NCBI GenBank assembly: GCA_031295385.1
Contig: JAUMOL010000012.1
Location: 53,517 to 117,516, forward strand
Direction of reading: 5' to 3'
Length of the DNA: 64,000 nt
From: Collinsella sp.
Lineage (GTDB): Bacteria; Actinomycetota; Coriobacteriia; Coriobacteriales; Coriobacteriaceae
Positions 24,622 to 33,012 of this stretch are shown here, in pieces. The position numbers and the translations under genes were made by a program. The first letter of the stretch is position 1. Every line of letters begins with the position of its first letter. A model generated the notes under the pieces. That model did not search any database. It was not told the DNA's origin and was given only the letters and a program-made list of their open reading frames with translations.

Positions 24622-25809
24622 ATGACCGAGCTCCAAGAACTCCGTCGCTATCGCCGCGATCTCCATCGCATTCCGGAGCTCGATTTCGATCTTCCGCAAA
24701 CCATTGCCTATATCGAGGGCGTGTTGGCACCGCTCACCTGCGAAGTGACCCATCCGTGCCCCAACTGCGTCTGTGCTTTCTTCGACGCCGGCGTTGATGC
24801 CGCGCATGCCACGGCGATTCGCGCCGATATGGATGCGCTGCCCATCGCGGAGGCGACGGGAGCGGCCTTTGCCTCGACCCATCCCGGCAAGATGCACGCT
24901 TGCGGACATGACGGACATATGGCCATGGCGCTTGCCGCCGCGACGTATGTCGACCGTACGATTCGCGAACAGCCGGGCGCCATTAGGCGCAACGTTCTCT
25001 TTGTGTTCCAGCCGGCCGAGGAAACGACCGGTGGTGCCAAGACGGTATGCGAGAGTGGTGTGTTCGAGCGCTATGGGGCCGACCGCATTTTTGGCTTCCA
25101 TGTGTGGCCCGATCTGCCTGCCGGCACGTTGGCGAGTTGTTCCGGTCCGCTGCTGGCGCGTTCGAGCGAGACGCATATCCATATTCACGGTACGAGCATC
25201 CATATCGCTAAGACCTATGGCGTTCCGGTCGAGGAGTCGCACGATGCGGCGCTAGCGGCTGCCAGGTTCTTGGTTGCCGAGCGCGAACTGATGGATGAGC
25301 TGGGTGCCGATGAGCCCTGCATTGGCAAGTTCGGCCTGCTGCAGGCAGGCACCGTCTGCAATGCGGTGGCGGGGGAGGCCCATGTTGCTGGTAGCTTGCG
25401 CGTGTTTACAGACGCTATGTTCGACCGTGCGCGCGAAGGCGTACGCCGTGTGCTCGACGAGGCGTGCACCGCAACGGGCTGCACGTACGATCTCGACTTT
25501 GCCGAGGGCTATCCGCCGGTCGACAACGACCCCGAGCTATTTGCCAATGTCGCGCCTGCCTTGCCTGAGCTGCAGCTGGTGGATGAGCCTTTGCTGATTG
25601 CCGAGGACTTCGCCTTTTACCAGCGCCATCTGCCGGGCGTGTTCTTCTTGCTGGGCACGGGTGTGCCAGAGGGGCAAGAAAACCCGATTGACGCTGATGG
25701 CTGCCCAGCCTATGCGATGAGCGCTCTTCACACTGATACCATGCTCTTTGACGAGGAAATCCTGCTCAAAGGCCTCGATGTCTACAAACGATTGCTTTTG
25801 CTTGACTAA
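24622..25809 (+). CDS. M20-family amidohydrolase, probable N-acetyl-DAP deacetylase
   Basis: A 395-residue metal-dependent amidohydrolase of the M20D type. The di-metal motif HACGHDGH is at residues 92-98, FQPAEETTGGAK contains the catalytic Glu pair, and GFHVWPDLPAGT and AEDFAFY supply further ligands. It is transcribed away from the riboswitch-controlled lysA-dapA-dapB-dapH operon; with DapH making the acetylated intermediate, removal of acetyl from N-acetyl-LL-DAP is the natural role. M20D enzymes also include hippurate and auxin-conjugate hydrolases, so this is inference. The ATG at 24622 follows AAGGGAT; the frame extends 28 codons further upstream but overlaps the promoter. Confidence 0.82.
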   Translation: MTELQELRRYRRDLHRIPELDFDLPQTIAYIEGVLAPLTCEVTHPCPNCVCAFFDAGVDAAHATAIRADMDALPIAEATGAAFASTHPGKMHACGHDGHMAMALAAATYVDRTIREQPGAIRRNVLFVFQPAEETTGGAKTVCESGVFERYGADRIFGFHVWPDLPAGTLASCSGPLLARSSETHIHIHGTSIHIAKTYGVPVEESHDAALAAARFLVAERELMDELGADEPCIGKFGLLQAGTVCNAVAGEAHVAGSLRVFTDAMFDRAREGVRRVLDEACTATGCTYDLDFAEGYPPVDNDPELFANVAPALPELQLVDEPLLIAEDFAFYQRHLPGVFFLLGTGVPEGQENPIDADGCPAYAMSALHTDTMLFDEEILLKGLDVYKRLLLLD

Positions 25810-25823
25810 GGCGCAAAGGACTA

Positions 25824-25860
25824 TTTGTTCTAGAAAACACGAACAAACGTACGATATAAT
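25824..25860 (+). promoter_or_regulatory. higBA promoter and palindromic operator
   Basis: TTTGTTC-N10-GAACAAA (25824-25847) is a perfect 7-bp inverted repeat just before a consensus TATAAT (25855-25860), where the antitoxin would be expected to bind. Confidence 0.6.
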
Positions 25861-25911
25861 AGAGATGTAAGTCTATAGAAACGTTTGACGTTACTAACGT
25901 AAGGCGATACT

Positions 25912-26193
25912 ATGATTGCATCGTATAAAGATGAGGATACCGAACGCTTTGCCATGGGTGTGCGGGTCAGGAGGTTCGTGCCCTTTGAGCGTGTTGCGTT
26001 GAGGAAGATTCGCCAACTGCAGGTTTGTGCTTCGCTTGATGATCTTCGCGTTCCACCGGGCAACCGCCTGGAAGCTTTGAAGGGCGATCGTGCCGGTCAA
26101 TATAGCATCCGTGTTAACGAGCGCTATCGGGTCTGTTTTGAGTGGAGACAGGAGATGGCTTGGAATGTCGAAATCGTCGATTATCACAAGTGA
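25912..26193 (+). CDS. higB: HigB/RelE-type toxin (putative mRNA interferase)
   Basis: A 93-residue protein of the RelE/ParE fold, HigB branch. The segment LRVPPGNRLEALKGDRAGQYSIRVNERYRVCFEW is the family's core, with conserved Arg/Tyr residues that bind and cut mRNA on the ribosome in relatives. Toxin-first order and a 29-bp overlap with the downstream antitoxin are typical of higBA. Activity is inferred from the family. Confidence 0.85.
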   Translation: MIASYKDEDTERFAMGVRVRRFVPFERVALRKIRQLQVCASLDDLRVPPGNRLEALKGDRAGQYSIRVNERYRVCFEWRQEMAWNVEIVDYHK

Positions 26194-26506
26194 TGAGACT
26201 TCGGCCGATTTGCTGTCGCCGGTGACTCCTGGTGAGCTTCTCAAAGAGGAGTTTCTTGTTCCCATGGGCATTTCTCAATATCGCCTTGCGAAAGAGACTG
26301 GGATTCCGGCTCAGCGTATCGGGCAGATTGTCTTGGGAAAACGTCGCGTGACGGCCGACACCGACCTCCGTCTTTGCCGTTATTTTGGCCTGACGGATGG
26401 TTATTGGCTGCGCGCTCAGGTGGCGTTTGACCTTGAGGCCGAGAAAAGGCGGATCGAACCGGAACTCGACAAGATCGTTCCTGTTCAGCAGGCTATCGCG
26501 CTGTAG
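26165..26506 (+). CDS. higA: HigA-type antitoxin, XRE family
   Basis: A 113-residue helix-turn-helix protein. It has the HigA pattern PGELLKEEFLVPMGISQYRLAKETGIPAQRIGQIVLGKRRVTADTDLRLCRYFGLTDGYWLR. It neutralises HigB and binds its own promoter palindrome. The start at 26165 was preferred over the upstream frame because GGAG lies 10 bases ahead; this gives a 29-bp overlap with higB. Confidence 0.87.
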   Translation: MSKSSIITSDETSADLLSPVTPGELLKEEFLVPMGISQYRLAKETGIPAQRIGQIVLGKRRVTADTDLRLCRYFGLTDGYWLRAQVAFDLEAEKRRIEPELDKIVPVQQAIAL

Positions 26507-26535
26507 TGCTCAAAGATGATGGGGGTGGCGCGGCG

Positions 26536-26859
26536 ATGAGGCGGCGCCGACAGTCTTCCGTATATAGTCCGGGTGGATGCGGGTGCGGCTTGTTGTTGCT
26601 TCCGGTCATCGCTGTGAGCATTGGCGTGATGTTTGCGCTTGCTGGGCTTGCCGCGGCGGCGCTCGTGCTGTTTATCACTGCCATCGGCGTGACGATTTGG
26701 CTTTGCCGCAATCGCGAGCAACGCCGTGCCGACGGTAAAACCAATGTCGGCTGGGCCGTCTTTCTGATCATTGCGTACCTGCTGAGTGTCAGCTACCTTG
26801 TTTTCTTTGTCCTGTTGATGATCAGTGCTTTTACCGGGGAATCCGTCACGGTGGGTTGA
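26536..26859 (+). CDS. Small membrane protein, function unknown
   Basis: A 107-residue protein opening with an Arg-rich, Gly/Cys-containing segment (MRRRRQSSVYSPGGCGCG), then a long hydrophobic region of probably two helices (LLLLPVIAVSIGVMFALAGLAAAALVLFITAIG), a short basic loop (CRNREQRRADGK) and a third helix (VFLIIAYLLSVSYLVFFVLLMI). No family is recognised. GTG at 26506 would extend it by 10 codons. It follows higA by 29 bp and may be read through from that operon. Confidence 0.55.
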   Translation: MRRRRQSSVYSPGGCGCGLLLLPVIAVSIGVMFALAGLAAAALVLFITAIGVTIWLCRNREQRRADGKTNVGWAVFLIIAYLLSVSYLVFFVLLMISAFTGESVTVG

Positions 26860-26963
26860 TCACTGCTGGCAGACGGTCGCGCAAAGTGCGTTTGCTCGGC
26901 GTTTGGATAACTGCATTGGCCGTTTATCGCAACCTTAGCTCTCAGCTAATGAATTCAAGTTCA

Positions 26964-27017
26964 ATCCTTCCTACGATGTGCTGTGTGCCGGCACGGTAGC
27001 CGGATCGTAGGAAGGAT
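26964..27017 (+). promoter_or_regulatory. Ribosome-binding-site-sequestering hairpin before the FxLYD gene
   Basis: ATCCTTCCTACGAT (26964-26977) and ATCGTAGGAAGGAT (27004-27017) form a perfect 14-bp stem. The 3' arm contains GGAAGGA, the ribosome-binding site of the gene starting at 27023. The 26-base loop holds CCGGC and GCCGG, which can pair and lengthen the structure. Translation should require this stem to open. Confidence 0.65.
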
Positions 27018-27022
27018 GAATA

Positions 27023-27466
27023 ATGGCAAAAGAGGGAAAGAAGCCGATCGGCAAGATTGTCCTAGGCATCATCGTGGTGCTGGTTATTGTCGGTGCCGTG
27101 GGCTCTATGGGCGGCAACTCAACCGATTCGTCTGCGAGCGATTCGGCAAAACCTGCCGAGGCGACACAGCAGGCTGAGGAGCAAAAAGAACCGCAAGAAC
27201 CGTATGCCATTGCTGATGAGGCTGAAGACACCTCCAATCAGTTTGCCTATAAGATCACGGGCACGCTGACCAATAACACGGACAAGGAAAAGAGCTACAT
27301 TCAGATTGAGTATGTTCTGTATGATGCCGATGGCAACCAGGTTGGAACGGCTCTTGCAAACACCAATCATCTGAAGGCGGGCGGCTCCTGGAAGTTCGAG
27401 GCGCTGGGTACAGTGTCTCCCGACCAGGTTGCTAGCTGGGAGCGTTCGGACGTAAGTGGTTTCTAG
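27023..27466 (+). CDS. Membrane-anchored FxLYD-domain protein
   Basis: A 147-residue surface protein. A lysine-rich start (MAKEGKKPIGK) leads into one transmembrane helix (IVLGIIVVLVIVGAVGSMGG); a Ser/Glu-rich linker follows, and the outer part (residues ~70-147) is an FxLYD domain, with YVLYDADGNQVGTALANTNHLKAGGSWKFEA. The function of this beta-sandwich is unknown. Its ribosome-binding site is locked in a 14-bp hairpin, suggesting conditional translation. It lies between a small membrane protein and an HTH/kinase pair. Confidence 0.78.
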   Translation: MAKEGKKPIGKIVLGIIVVLVIVGAVGSMGGNSTDSSASDSAKPAEATQQAEEQKEPQEPYAIADEAEDTSNQFAYKITGTLTNNTDKEKSYIQIEYVLYDADGNQVGTALANTNHLKAGGSWKFEALGTVSPDQVASWERSDVSGF

Positions 27467-27498
27467 CATGTTGCATGCACTGGGGGAGGTGAAGCCGT

Positions 27499-27921
27499 AT
27501 GCCCGATAAAAAGCTGACCGAGGAGTTGCTCAATGAGCTTCTCGACGCGCCAAACATCGATGGCTATATCAAAGAACACGACTTTGCCGCCCCATCGCTT
27601 TCGGACTACCTGAAGCGGCTACTGCAGGAAAAGGGCTTGGAGCGCTCGCGCGTGGTTCGTATGGCCGATCTCAATGAGACCTTTGGCTATCAGATCTTTA
27701 CCGGTGCGCGTCATCCGAGTCGCAATAAGGTGCTGCAGATTGCCTTTGCGATGGCACTGACGCTCAAAGAGACCAACCGTGCGCTGACGGCTGCCGGGGT
27801 AAGCGTCCTTAACTGCAAGGACCGCCGCGATGCGATTATCATCTTTTGTATCGATCGCGGGTGCAGCCTCCAAAAGGTCAACGAGGAGCTGTATCGCTTT
27901 GGCGAGGAGACGGTGAGTTAG
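27499..27921 (+). CDS. HTH (XRE-like) protein paired with a Ser/Thr kinase
   Basis: A 140-residue soluble protein with a lambda-repressor-like helix-turn-helix around residues 35-90 (SDYLKRLLQEKGLERSRVVR, GARHPSRNKVLQIAFAM). It has a Glu/Leu-rich N-terminal helix and a C-terminal helical part. GGGGGAGGTG precedes the ATG. About 100 bp downstream, on the same strand, lies a membrane Ser/Thr kinase; the arrangement suggests that the kinase phosphorylates this regulator or that it regulates the kinase. This link is inferred. Confidence 0.72.
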   Translation: MPDKKLTEELLNELLDAPNIDGYIKEHDFAAPSLSDYLKRLLQEKGLERSRVVRMADLNETFGYQIFTGARHPSRNKVLQIAFAMALTLKETNRALTAAGVSVLNCKDRRDAIIIFCIDRGCSLQKVNEELYRFGEETVS

Positions 27922-28019
27922 CGGCTGATATCTGAGCCGGCGGAGCTGTCGAACAGCGATGCAAACGAACGGGGCGCGGATGCCATGGGGTGTCTGCGCC
28001 CTGCGCTATGATGGAGGCT

Positions 28020-29399
28020 ATGGATACTCAGACCCCAACATATTCCGATGATGAGTTGACCGCAGCGCTTGCCGAGCACCTGGCGTCGCTCGATCGTGAC
28101 GACAGCTATCGCGTGGAGCGTGTACTTAAGCGCTCGCCCGTTGAAACAACCGAGCTTGTGTACTTTGAAGGAACCGGCGGTGGTTCGCTCGGCCCCTTTG
28201 TCCGTAAACGCATCGATGCTTCGGCTCAAATCGGCGGGGCATACGGGCGTTTGTTTGCCGCTCAGCGGGCAGGCAGGCGTTTTGAGCACCTGCCCAGAAT
28301 CGTCGATTGTCGTCGTGTGGGCGACGAGCTCAACGTGGTTATGGAATACATCGAAGGGGAGACGCTCGGGGCGCTGGTGGACCGTCTGGGAGCCACCCCC
28401 GATTATGCGCACGAGTTGTATCCTGCCCTATGCGATGCCGTGGGCGAGCTCCACGCCGGTTTTGCAATGGCGGGGGAGACGTCGGCGCCGGTGATCCATC
28501 GTGACCTCAAGCCGTCGAATATCATCGTGACAGGTGCCAACTATACGCCTGATGACGGTCTGACATTTTCATCGCTGGTGATTATCGACTTGGGGATCGC
28601 CCGCGTATGGCGCGATGGCGCCGATTCCGATACTGTCAAGTTTGGGACACGGCCCTATGCGCCGCCCGAGCAGTATGGGTTTGGGCAGACGAGCGTGCGA
28701 AGCGACGTCTACGCACTTGGCGCCCTGTTGTTCTTCTGCTTGACGGGAGTCGACCCTAAACCAGGGCTCGACATGCGCGAGCAATGCGAGGCTCGCGACA
28801 TTCCCGCTCCACTTGCCGATGCCGTTTGCATGTCGATGGCACTCGACCCGGCCAAGCGTTTTGCGAGTGCGGAAGCGTTGGGACGGGCGACGCGCGCGGC
28901 ATACGATCTGAGTCGCCCCGTGCGGCCTCCTGCGCCTGCGCCTGTCCGTACTCCGGCCTCGGAGACGGTGCTGACGCCCCAAGGGCTCCAGAACCCCACA
29001 GGGCTTCCTAGGCCTGCCGCCTCCGCTGCATGCGGTCTGCTCTCTCGCGTTCCGGAGTCTCTGGGGCGTATTTGGAATACGCTCGTCTGCTTCTCGCTGC
29101 TTGTGTTCTTTGCCGGAAGTCACTTTGCCGTCTTTCACCCCACGGGAGCAAACCAAAGCTACCCGACGTGGCTTCTCATAATCGAGTATTTTTTCTTTGT
29201 CGATGGCCTTATGGTGCTTATGCATTTTGCGCTGCTCGATAAGCGCCGTCTTCGTCGGCGATTCGCACTGCTCGACAGCTATCGCGGCAAGAAACTCGCG
29301 AAACTCTGGCTCAAGGCATTGGGTGTGCTGCTCCTATGCATGATCGTCATAGTCGCGGTTGCCAATGCGACCGGCGTTGTCGATACCTCCGCTACCTAA
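28020..29399 (+). CDS. Membrane-attached Ser/Thr protein kinase
   Basis: A 459-residue Hanks-type kinase. The catalytic loop VIHRDLKPSNIIV places H160 and Asp162; the usual DFG is DLG (VIIDLGIARVW), and the activation segment ends FGTRPYAPPEQYG. The ATP-binding lysine is probably in PFVRKRI. After the kinase domain comes a Pro-rich linker (~residues 300-350) and three transmembrane helices; there are no outer PASTA repeats. The start is uncertain: GGAGG lies only 2 bases from ATG 28020, while ATGs at 28008 and 28011 are in frame, and a TATGAT box at 28007-28012 would allow a leaderless transcript. Confidence 0.82.
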   Translation: MDTQTPTYSDDELTAALAEHLASLDRDDSYRVERVLKRSPVETTELVYFEGTGGGSLGPFVRKRIDASAQIGGAYGRLFAAQRAGRRFEHLPRIVDCRRVGDELNVVMEYIEGETLGALVDRLGATPDYAHELYPALCDAVGELHAGFAMAGETSAPVIHRDLKPSNIIVTGANYTPDDGLTFSSLVIIDLGIARVWRDGADSDTVKFGTRPYAPPEQYGFGQTSVRSDVYALGALLFFCLTGVDPKPGLDMREQCEARDIPAPLADAVCMSMALDPAKRFASAEALGRATRAAYDLSRPVRPPAPAPVRTPASETVLTPQGLQNPTGLPRPAASAACGLLSRVPESLGRIWNTLVCFSLLVFFAGSHFAVFHPTGANQSYPTWLLIIEYFFFVDGLMVLMHFALLDKRRLRRRFALLDSYRGKKLAKLWLKALGVLLLCMIVIVAVANATGVVDTSAT

Positions 29400-29403
29400 A
29401 AGA

Positions 29404-29426
29404 AAAGGGCCCCATTGGGGCCCTTT
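29404..29426. terminator. Two-way terminator between the kinase and the hydrolase gene
   Basis: AAAGGGCCCC and GGGGCCCTTT form a 10-bp stem with an ATT loop; the minus side runs into TCTTTT. Confidence 0.85.
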
Positions 29427-29436
29427 GCAGTTGCAC

Positions 29437-30570
29437 TTAGATGCGGTTCATCTGAGCGGCGACTTTGTTGTACCAGTCCTGCCACGTGGGCGGGCAGTAC
29501 TTTTTGGCAGCTGCCGGGGTAAGGGTGGAGCCGTAGTTGGCGCCCAGATAGGCAACGTGAGCGGAGATGCCCTCGCTCCAGCTGCCAAAGCTGCGCCAAC
29601 CGCCGCCACGTGCACTCCAGCCCCAGGCGTTGTAAGAATTGGCGCAATAAGCACCCTTGGTGCTCTCGATGCAGGCGATGGCGGGGGACCAACGGGGGTC
29701 GACACCGGTATTCCAAGCGGCGACGGCAAAGTTATAGCCCTGGCCTGCCATGGGGGAGCCGGCGAGATAATTGTCGATACGGCTCGTCCACTCATTAATG
29801 AACGAATCGTAATCGGAGCTACCGGTATTGGAGTTGTTCACCGTGGTGTCGATGGTGGTGTTGGTGTTGGTGGCCTGGCTGCTGGAATTGCTGCCGCTTA
29901 CGCCCTCGCCCGAGAGCTTCTCGGCGGCAGCGGCCTTATCGGCCTCAAGCTTGGCAAGCTCGGCGGCATTTTCCTGCTCGGCTTTTGCCTGTGCCTCGCT
30001 GCGAAGCTGCTGGGCCTGCGCCAGCGCATCCTCGGCGTTTTTCTGCTCCGCCTCAAGCTGAGACTTGGCCTGCTGGAGCTCGGCCTTGTTCTGCTCGAGT
30101 TCGGTTTGCATGGTATTGAGCTCTTCGATCTCGTCTACGCTCGAGCTCGTGATCTGGTTGGTGTATTTGCAGGTCGTGATGAACTCACCCAGGCTCTGCG
30201 CATTGACCAGGAAGCTCACGATGGGATTGGTGCCCTTCTGATACTTGTACAGATCGCGCATGGCAGAGCTTGCCTTGGCCTGCTGCTCGGGAAGCTTAGC
30301 CTCGATTTCCTCGATGCTCGCCTCATTGGAGTCAATCTGCTTTTGCAGGTCATCGAGTTTGGTGCGGGCGTCGTTGTAGGCGCTCGTGGCGGCTTCGATC
30401 TTCTGCTGGGCTGCGGAAAGCTGGTCCTGCGTTGCCTGCGAGGCGGCATACGCCGCAACGGGGGAGAGCATCGGCGTGGCCGTCAGCGCAACGGCGAGCG
30501 CGGCGCTCGTGATGATACGAGCCGGCTTCGACGCAATGAGCGCTGCGGTGCGATGATTCGAATGCTGCAT
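29437..30570 (-). CDS. Secreted coiled-coil cell-wall hydrolase (lysozyme-like C-terminus)
   Basis: A 377-residue exported protein. A signal peptide (SALAVALTATPMLSPVAAYAA) ends near residue 45; residues ~46-230 form a long Ala/Glu/Gln coiled coil like the regulatory part of PcsB or CwlO; a Ser/Asn/Thr linker follows; the last ~120 residues are a lytic-transglycosylase/lysozyme-like domain with DPRWSPAIACIESTKGAYC and NAWGWSARGGGWRSFGSW. It probably cuts peptidoglycan during division. The start at 30570 follows GAGGG. Four TCAACTTGA-like half-sites lie upstream. Confidence 0.8.
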   Translation of the reverse strand: MQHSNHRTAALIASKPARIITSAALAVALTATPMLSPVAAYAASQATQDQLSAAQQKIEAATSAYNDARTKLDDLQKQIDSNEASIEEIEAKLPEQQAKASSAMRDLYKYQKGTNPIVSFLVNAQSLGEFITTCKYTNQITSSSVDEIEELNTMQTELEQNKAELQQAKSQLEAEQKNAEDALAQAQQLRSEAQAKAEQENAAELAKLEADKAAAAEKLSGEGVSGSNSSSQATNTNTTIDTTVNNSNTGSSDYDSFINEWTSRIDNYLAGSPMAGQGYNFAVAAWNTGVDPRWSPAIACIESTKGAYCANSYNAWGWSARGGGWRSFGSWSEGISAHVAYLGANYGSTLTPAAAKKYCPPTWQDWYNKVAAQMNRI

Positions 30571-30633
30571 CCAGTCCCTCTGCAATCAATCGTAGGTTAT
30601 GGTTCGAATGGTATTCTACTACTGCTTTCGACC

Positions 30634-30735
30634 TCAACTTGAACCTTAAAGGTTCCAAAGGGTCAAGTTGAACTTGAGACTTTGGCTTTGACCTGCAGTT
30701 ATGATGAATTGTTGAGAAACCATAGAGTTCAACTT
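30634..30735 (-). promoter_or_regulatory. Cluster of TCAACTTGA-type inverted half-sites upstream of the hydrolase
   Basis: TCAACTTGAACC (30634-30645) opposes GGTTC and TCAAGTTGA (to 30671); GAACC-TTAAA-GGTTC (30641-30655) is a perfect palindrome. Further copies TTGAACTTGAG (from 30668) and GTTCAACTTTAA (from 30727) follow. This looks like a multi-site operator for the cell-wall hydrolase gene. Confidence 0.5.
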
Positions 30736-30804
30736 TAACGTTACGGCGCCCTGTTTGAGAGGAGTTCTGGGCTGTAAAAGCTATCTCAACGTGGGGTTTT
30801 ACAA

Positions 30805-31437
30805 CTACAGCGTGCCTTTCTGACGAGCCTGCTCAATCTCTTCGAGGGCCTCGGCAGGGGTGAACGAGCAAGTGCCGTCGCCGAGCTTGACCACCTGGAT
30901 GTCGTCGCCGATATGGACCTCTCCGCCCTTTAGTACCACGCCGAAAATGCCCTCGTGGGGAAAGATACAGTCGCCGGCGAGATAGTAGATGGCACAGCGG
31001 GTGTGGCAGACCTTGCCGATCTGACTGATTTCGACCAGGACATCGTTGCCAATCTTGAGCTGCGTTCCCAGGGGGAGCGAGAGCAGGTTGATGCCCTGGG
31101 TCGTGAAGTTCTCCCCAAAGTCACCCTTGCGCACATCGAGCCCGCGCGCCTGCGCCGTCTGGATGGACTCCGCGGCTAAAAAAGAGACCTGGCGGTGCCA
31201 ATGTCCGGCGTGCGCATCGGTAGCGAGGCCAAATTGCTCTATAACGGTGTCGTGCCCGTCGGCGACGGGCGACTTGCGAGTGCCTTTGTGCTCCGACGTG
31301 TTGATTGAGACGATACGGGCAGGCCCATTGTAAGCATCGTTTGCAGTGCGTAGGGGAGCTGCCGTTTGTGCGCGTTCCGCCAGCTCGCGTTTCGCGGCAT
31401 TGAGGATGGGGTTATCGGTCGGATGGTCTTGGGGCAC
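30805..31437 (-). CDS. MOSC-domain protein
   Basis: A 210-residue cytoplasmic protein whose central and C-terminal parts form a MOSC domain, the sulfur-carrier fold shared with molybdenum-cofactor sulfurase. Visible hallmarks are KGDFGENFTTQGINLLSLPLGTQLKIG and GKVCHTRCAIYY with conserved Cys residues, then FPHEGIFGVVLKGG. About 60 N-terminal residues precede the domain. It stands alone, divergent from the ATP-grasp gene across 234 bp. The substrate is not known; molybdopterin or other sulfur-transfer chemistry is implied by the family. Confidence 0.8.
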   Translation of the reverse strand: MPQDHPTDNPILNAAKRELAERAQTAAPLRTANDAYNGPARIVSINTSEHKGTRKSPVADGHDTVIEQFGLATDAHAGHWHRQVSFLAAESIQTAQARGLDVRKGDFGENFTTQGINLLSLPLGTQLKIGNDVLVEISQIGKVCHTRCAIYYLAGDCIFPHEGIFGVVLKGGEVHIGDDIQVVKLGDGTCSFTPAEALEEIEQARQKGTL

Positions 31438-31671
31438 GTGCGCGCCTTTCGTTTGAGGATGTCAATACGCTGAATCCTACAACAATGGTAGGTTCATTGC
31501 CCATTGTCATACAACGGTGAGCGCCGTCTTCGTGCTGGCCTTCGTGCCGGACGATTGCGTCGATTGCCATAGATACGGTGGAGCTTTGGGCGCCGGCGGT
31601 TTGGCACGCTAGAATAAATCAGTTGCGCAAAGACCGCCCGTTGTGTGGGCAGTTCGTGATAGGAAGTTTCC

Positions 31672-32928
31672 ATGGCATTGCAGTTTACAGAGCGCGAGTT
31701 CATTCCCGTGCTGCTCGGTGGCGACATCAACGCCTATTCGGTGGCGCGCGCCTTCTACGAGGAGTACCAGGTCAAGAGCCTGGTCTTTGGCAAGTACCAG
31801 ACGGGTCCCGCGTACCGCAGCCAGATTATCGACTACACGCCCAACGTGGATATCGATACCATGCCCGTGATGCTCAGGACCGTCAACGGCATTGCCCAAG
31901 CGCATGCCGATAAGACGATTGTCCTTGTGGGCTGTGGCGATAACTATGTTGCCCTCGTGGCTCAGGCCAAGGATGCCCATGAGTTGGCGGATAACATCGT
32001 CGCGCCTTACGCTCCCTATAGCATGCTTGAGCAGTGCCAGAAGAAGGAGATCTTCTACGAGCTGTGCGAGAAGCATGGCGTGCCCTATCCGCATACCTTT
32101 ACCTTCACCATGGCGATGCTGAACGCCCAAGGCGAGGCACCTGCCGAAGTGCTCGACCAGATCGATTTTCCCTACCCGATGATTCTGAAGCCTTCCGATG
32201 GCATCATGTGGTGGCAGCACGAGTTCGAGGGCCAGAAAAAGGCCTATGAGATTGCCGACCGTGCCGAGCTGGAACAGGTCATTCGCGACTCGTATGCCAG
32301 CGGCTACACCGACGACCTGATCTTGCAGGATCGCGTGCCCGGCAACGACGAGTACATGCGCGTGCTCACCAGTTATTCCGACCGCAACGGCAAGGTGCGC
32401 ATGATGTGCCTGGGTCACGTGCTGCTCGAGGAGCATCAGCCTCACGGTGTCGGCAATCACGCCTGTATCATCACCGAGCCCAATGACGAGCTCATGGGCG
32501 GCGTGCGCAAGTTGCTCGAGGACCTTCACTTTGTGGGCTATTCCAACTTTGACGTTAAGTACGACGAGCGCGACGGCTCGTTTAAGTTCTTCGATTTCAA
32601 CACGCGCCAAGGTCGCAGCAACTACTACGTCACTAACAGCGGCTTTAACGTTGCCAAGTATGTGGTGGACGAGTATGTGTTCAACCGCCCGTTTGAGCCG
32701 GAGTTTGTGACGGCGCAGGACGAGGCGCTGTGGATGGTCGTCCCCATGGGCGTCGTCGACAAGTACGTCAAGGATCCCGAGCTGCGCGCTAAGGTGCATC
32801 GCCTGGACAAGGAAGGCAAGGGCGCCGACCCTTCGTTTATGAAGGGCGACTTTGTCTTTAACCGCTGGCTGCGCATGTGGCACACCAAGCTGCGCCACTT
32901 TAAGCTGTTCAAGACGTATTACAAGTAG
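31672..32928 (+). CDS. ATP-grasp carboxylate-amine ligase, probable D-aspartate ligase
   Basis: A 418-residue ATP-grasp enzyme. The central domain carries the ATP-binding Lys in YPMILKPSDGIMWW and the metal-binding end FKFFDFNTRQGRSNYYV. It resembles D-aspartate ligase of enterococci, which adds D-Asp to the third-position diamino acid of the peptidoglycan stem as a cross-bridge, and the gene is followed 84 bp on by an Asp/Glu racemase that could make the D-Asp, as in Enterococcus. Other amino-acid ligations remain possible. GGAAG precedes the ATG. Confidence 0.78.
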   Translation: MALQFTEREFIPVLLGGDINAYSVARAFYEEYQVKSLVFGKYQTGPAYRSQIIDYTPNVDIDTMPVMLRTVNGIAQAHADKTIVLVGCGDNYVALVAQAKDAHELADNIVAPYAPYSMLEQCQKKEIFYELCEKHGVPYPHTFTFTMAMLNAQGEAPAEVLDQIDFPYPMILKPSDGIMWWQHEFEGQKKAYEIADRAELEQVIRDSYASGYTDDLILQDRVPGNDEYMRVLTSYSDRNGKVRMMCLGHVLLEEHQPHGVGNHACIITEPNDELMGGVRKLLEDLHFVGYSNFDVKYDERDGSFKFFDFNTRQGRSNYYVTNSGFNVAKYVVDEYVFNRPFEPEFVTAQDEALWMVVPMGVVDKYVKDPELRAKVHRLDKEGKGADPSFMKGDFVFNRWLRMWHTKLRHFKLFKTYYK

Positions 32929-32939
32929 ATGAGTGCGGC

Positions 32940-32976
32940 GCCCGTCCGGTTTGCATCGGGCGGGCGCGGGTATGAT
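32940..32976 (+). promoter_or_regulatory. GC hairpin abutting a -10 box before the racemase gene
   Basis: GCGCCCGTCCG and CGGGCGGGCGC pair across 8 bases and are followed at once by GGTATGAT, a -10-like box. A similar hairpin/-10 arrangement occurs at 42852-42889 before xseA; each may combine the upstream terminator with a new promoter. Confidence 0.45.
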
Positions 32977-33012
32977 ACGCGCAATTGCGCAAGCGTCACC
33001 AAGGAGGCGGCG

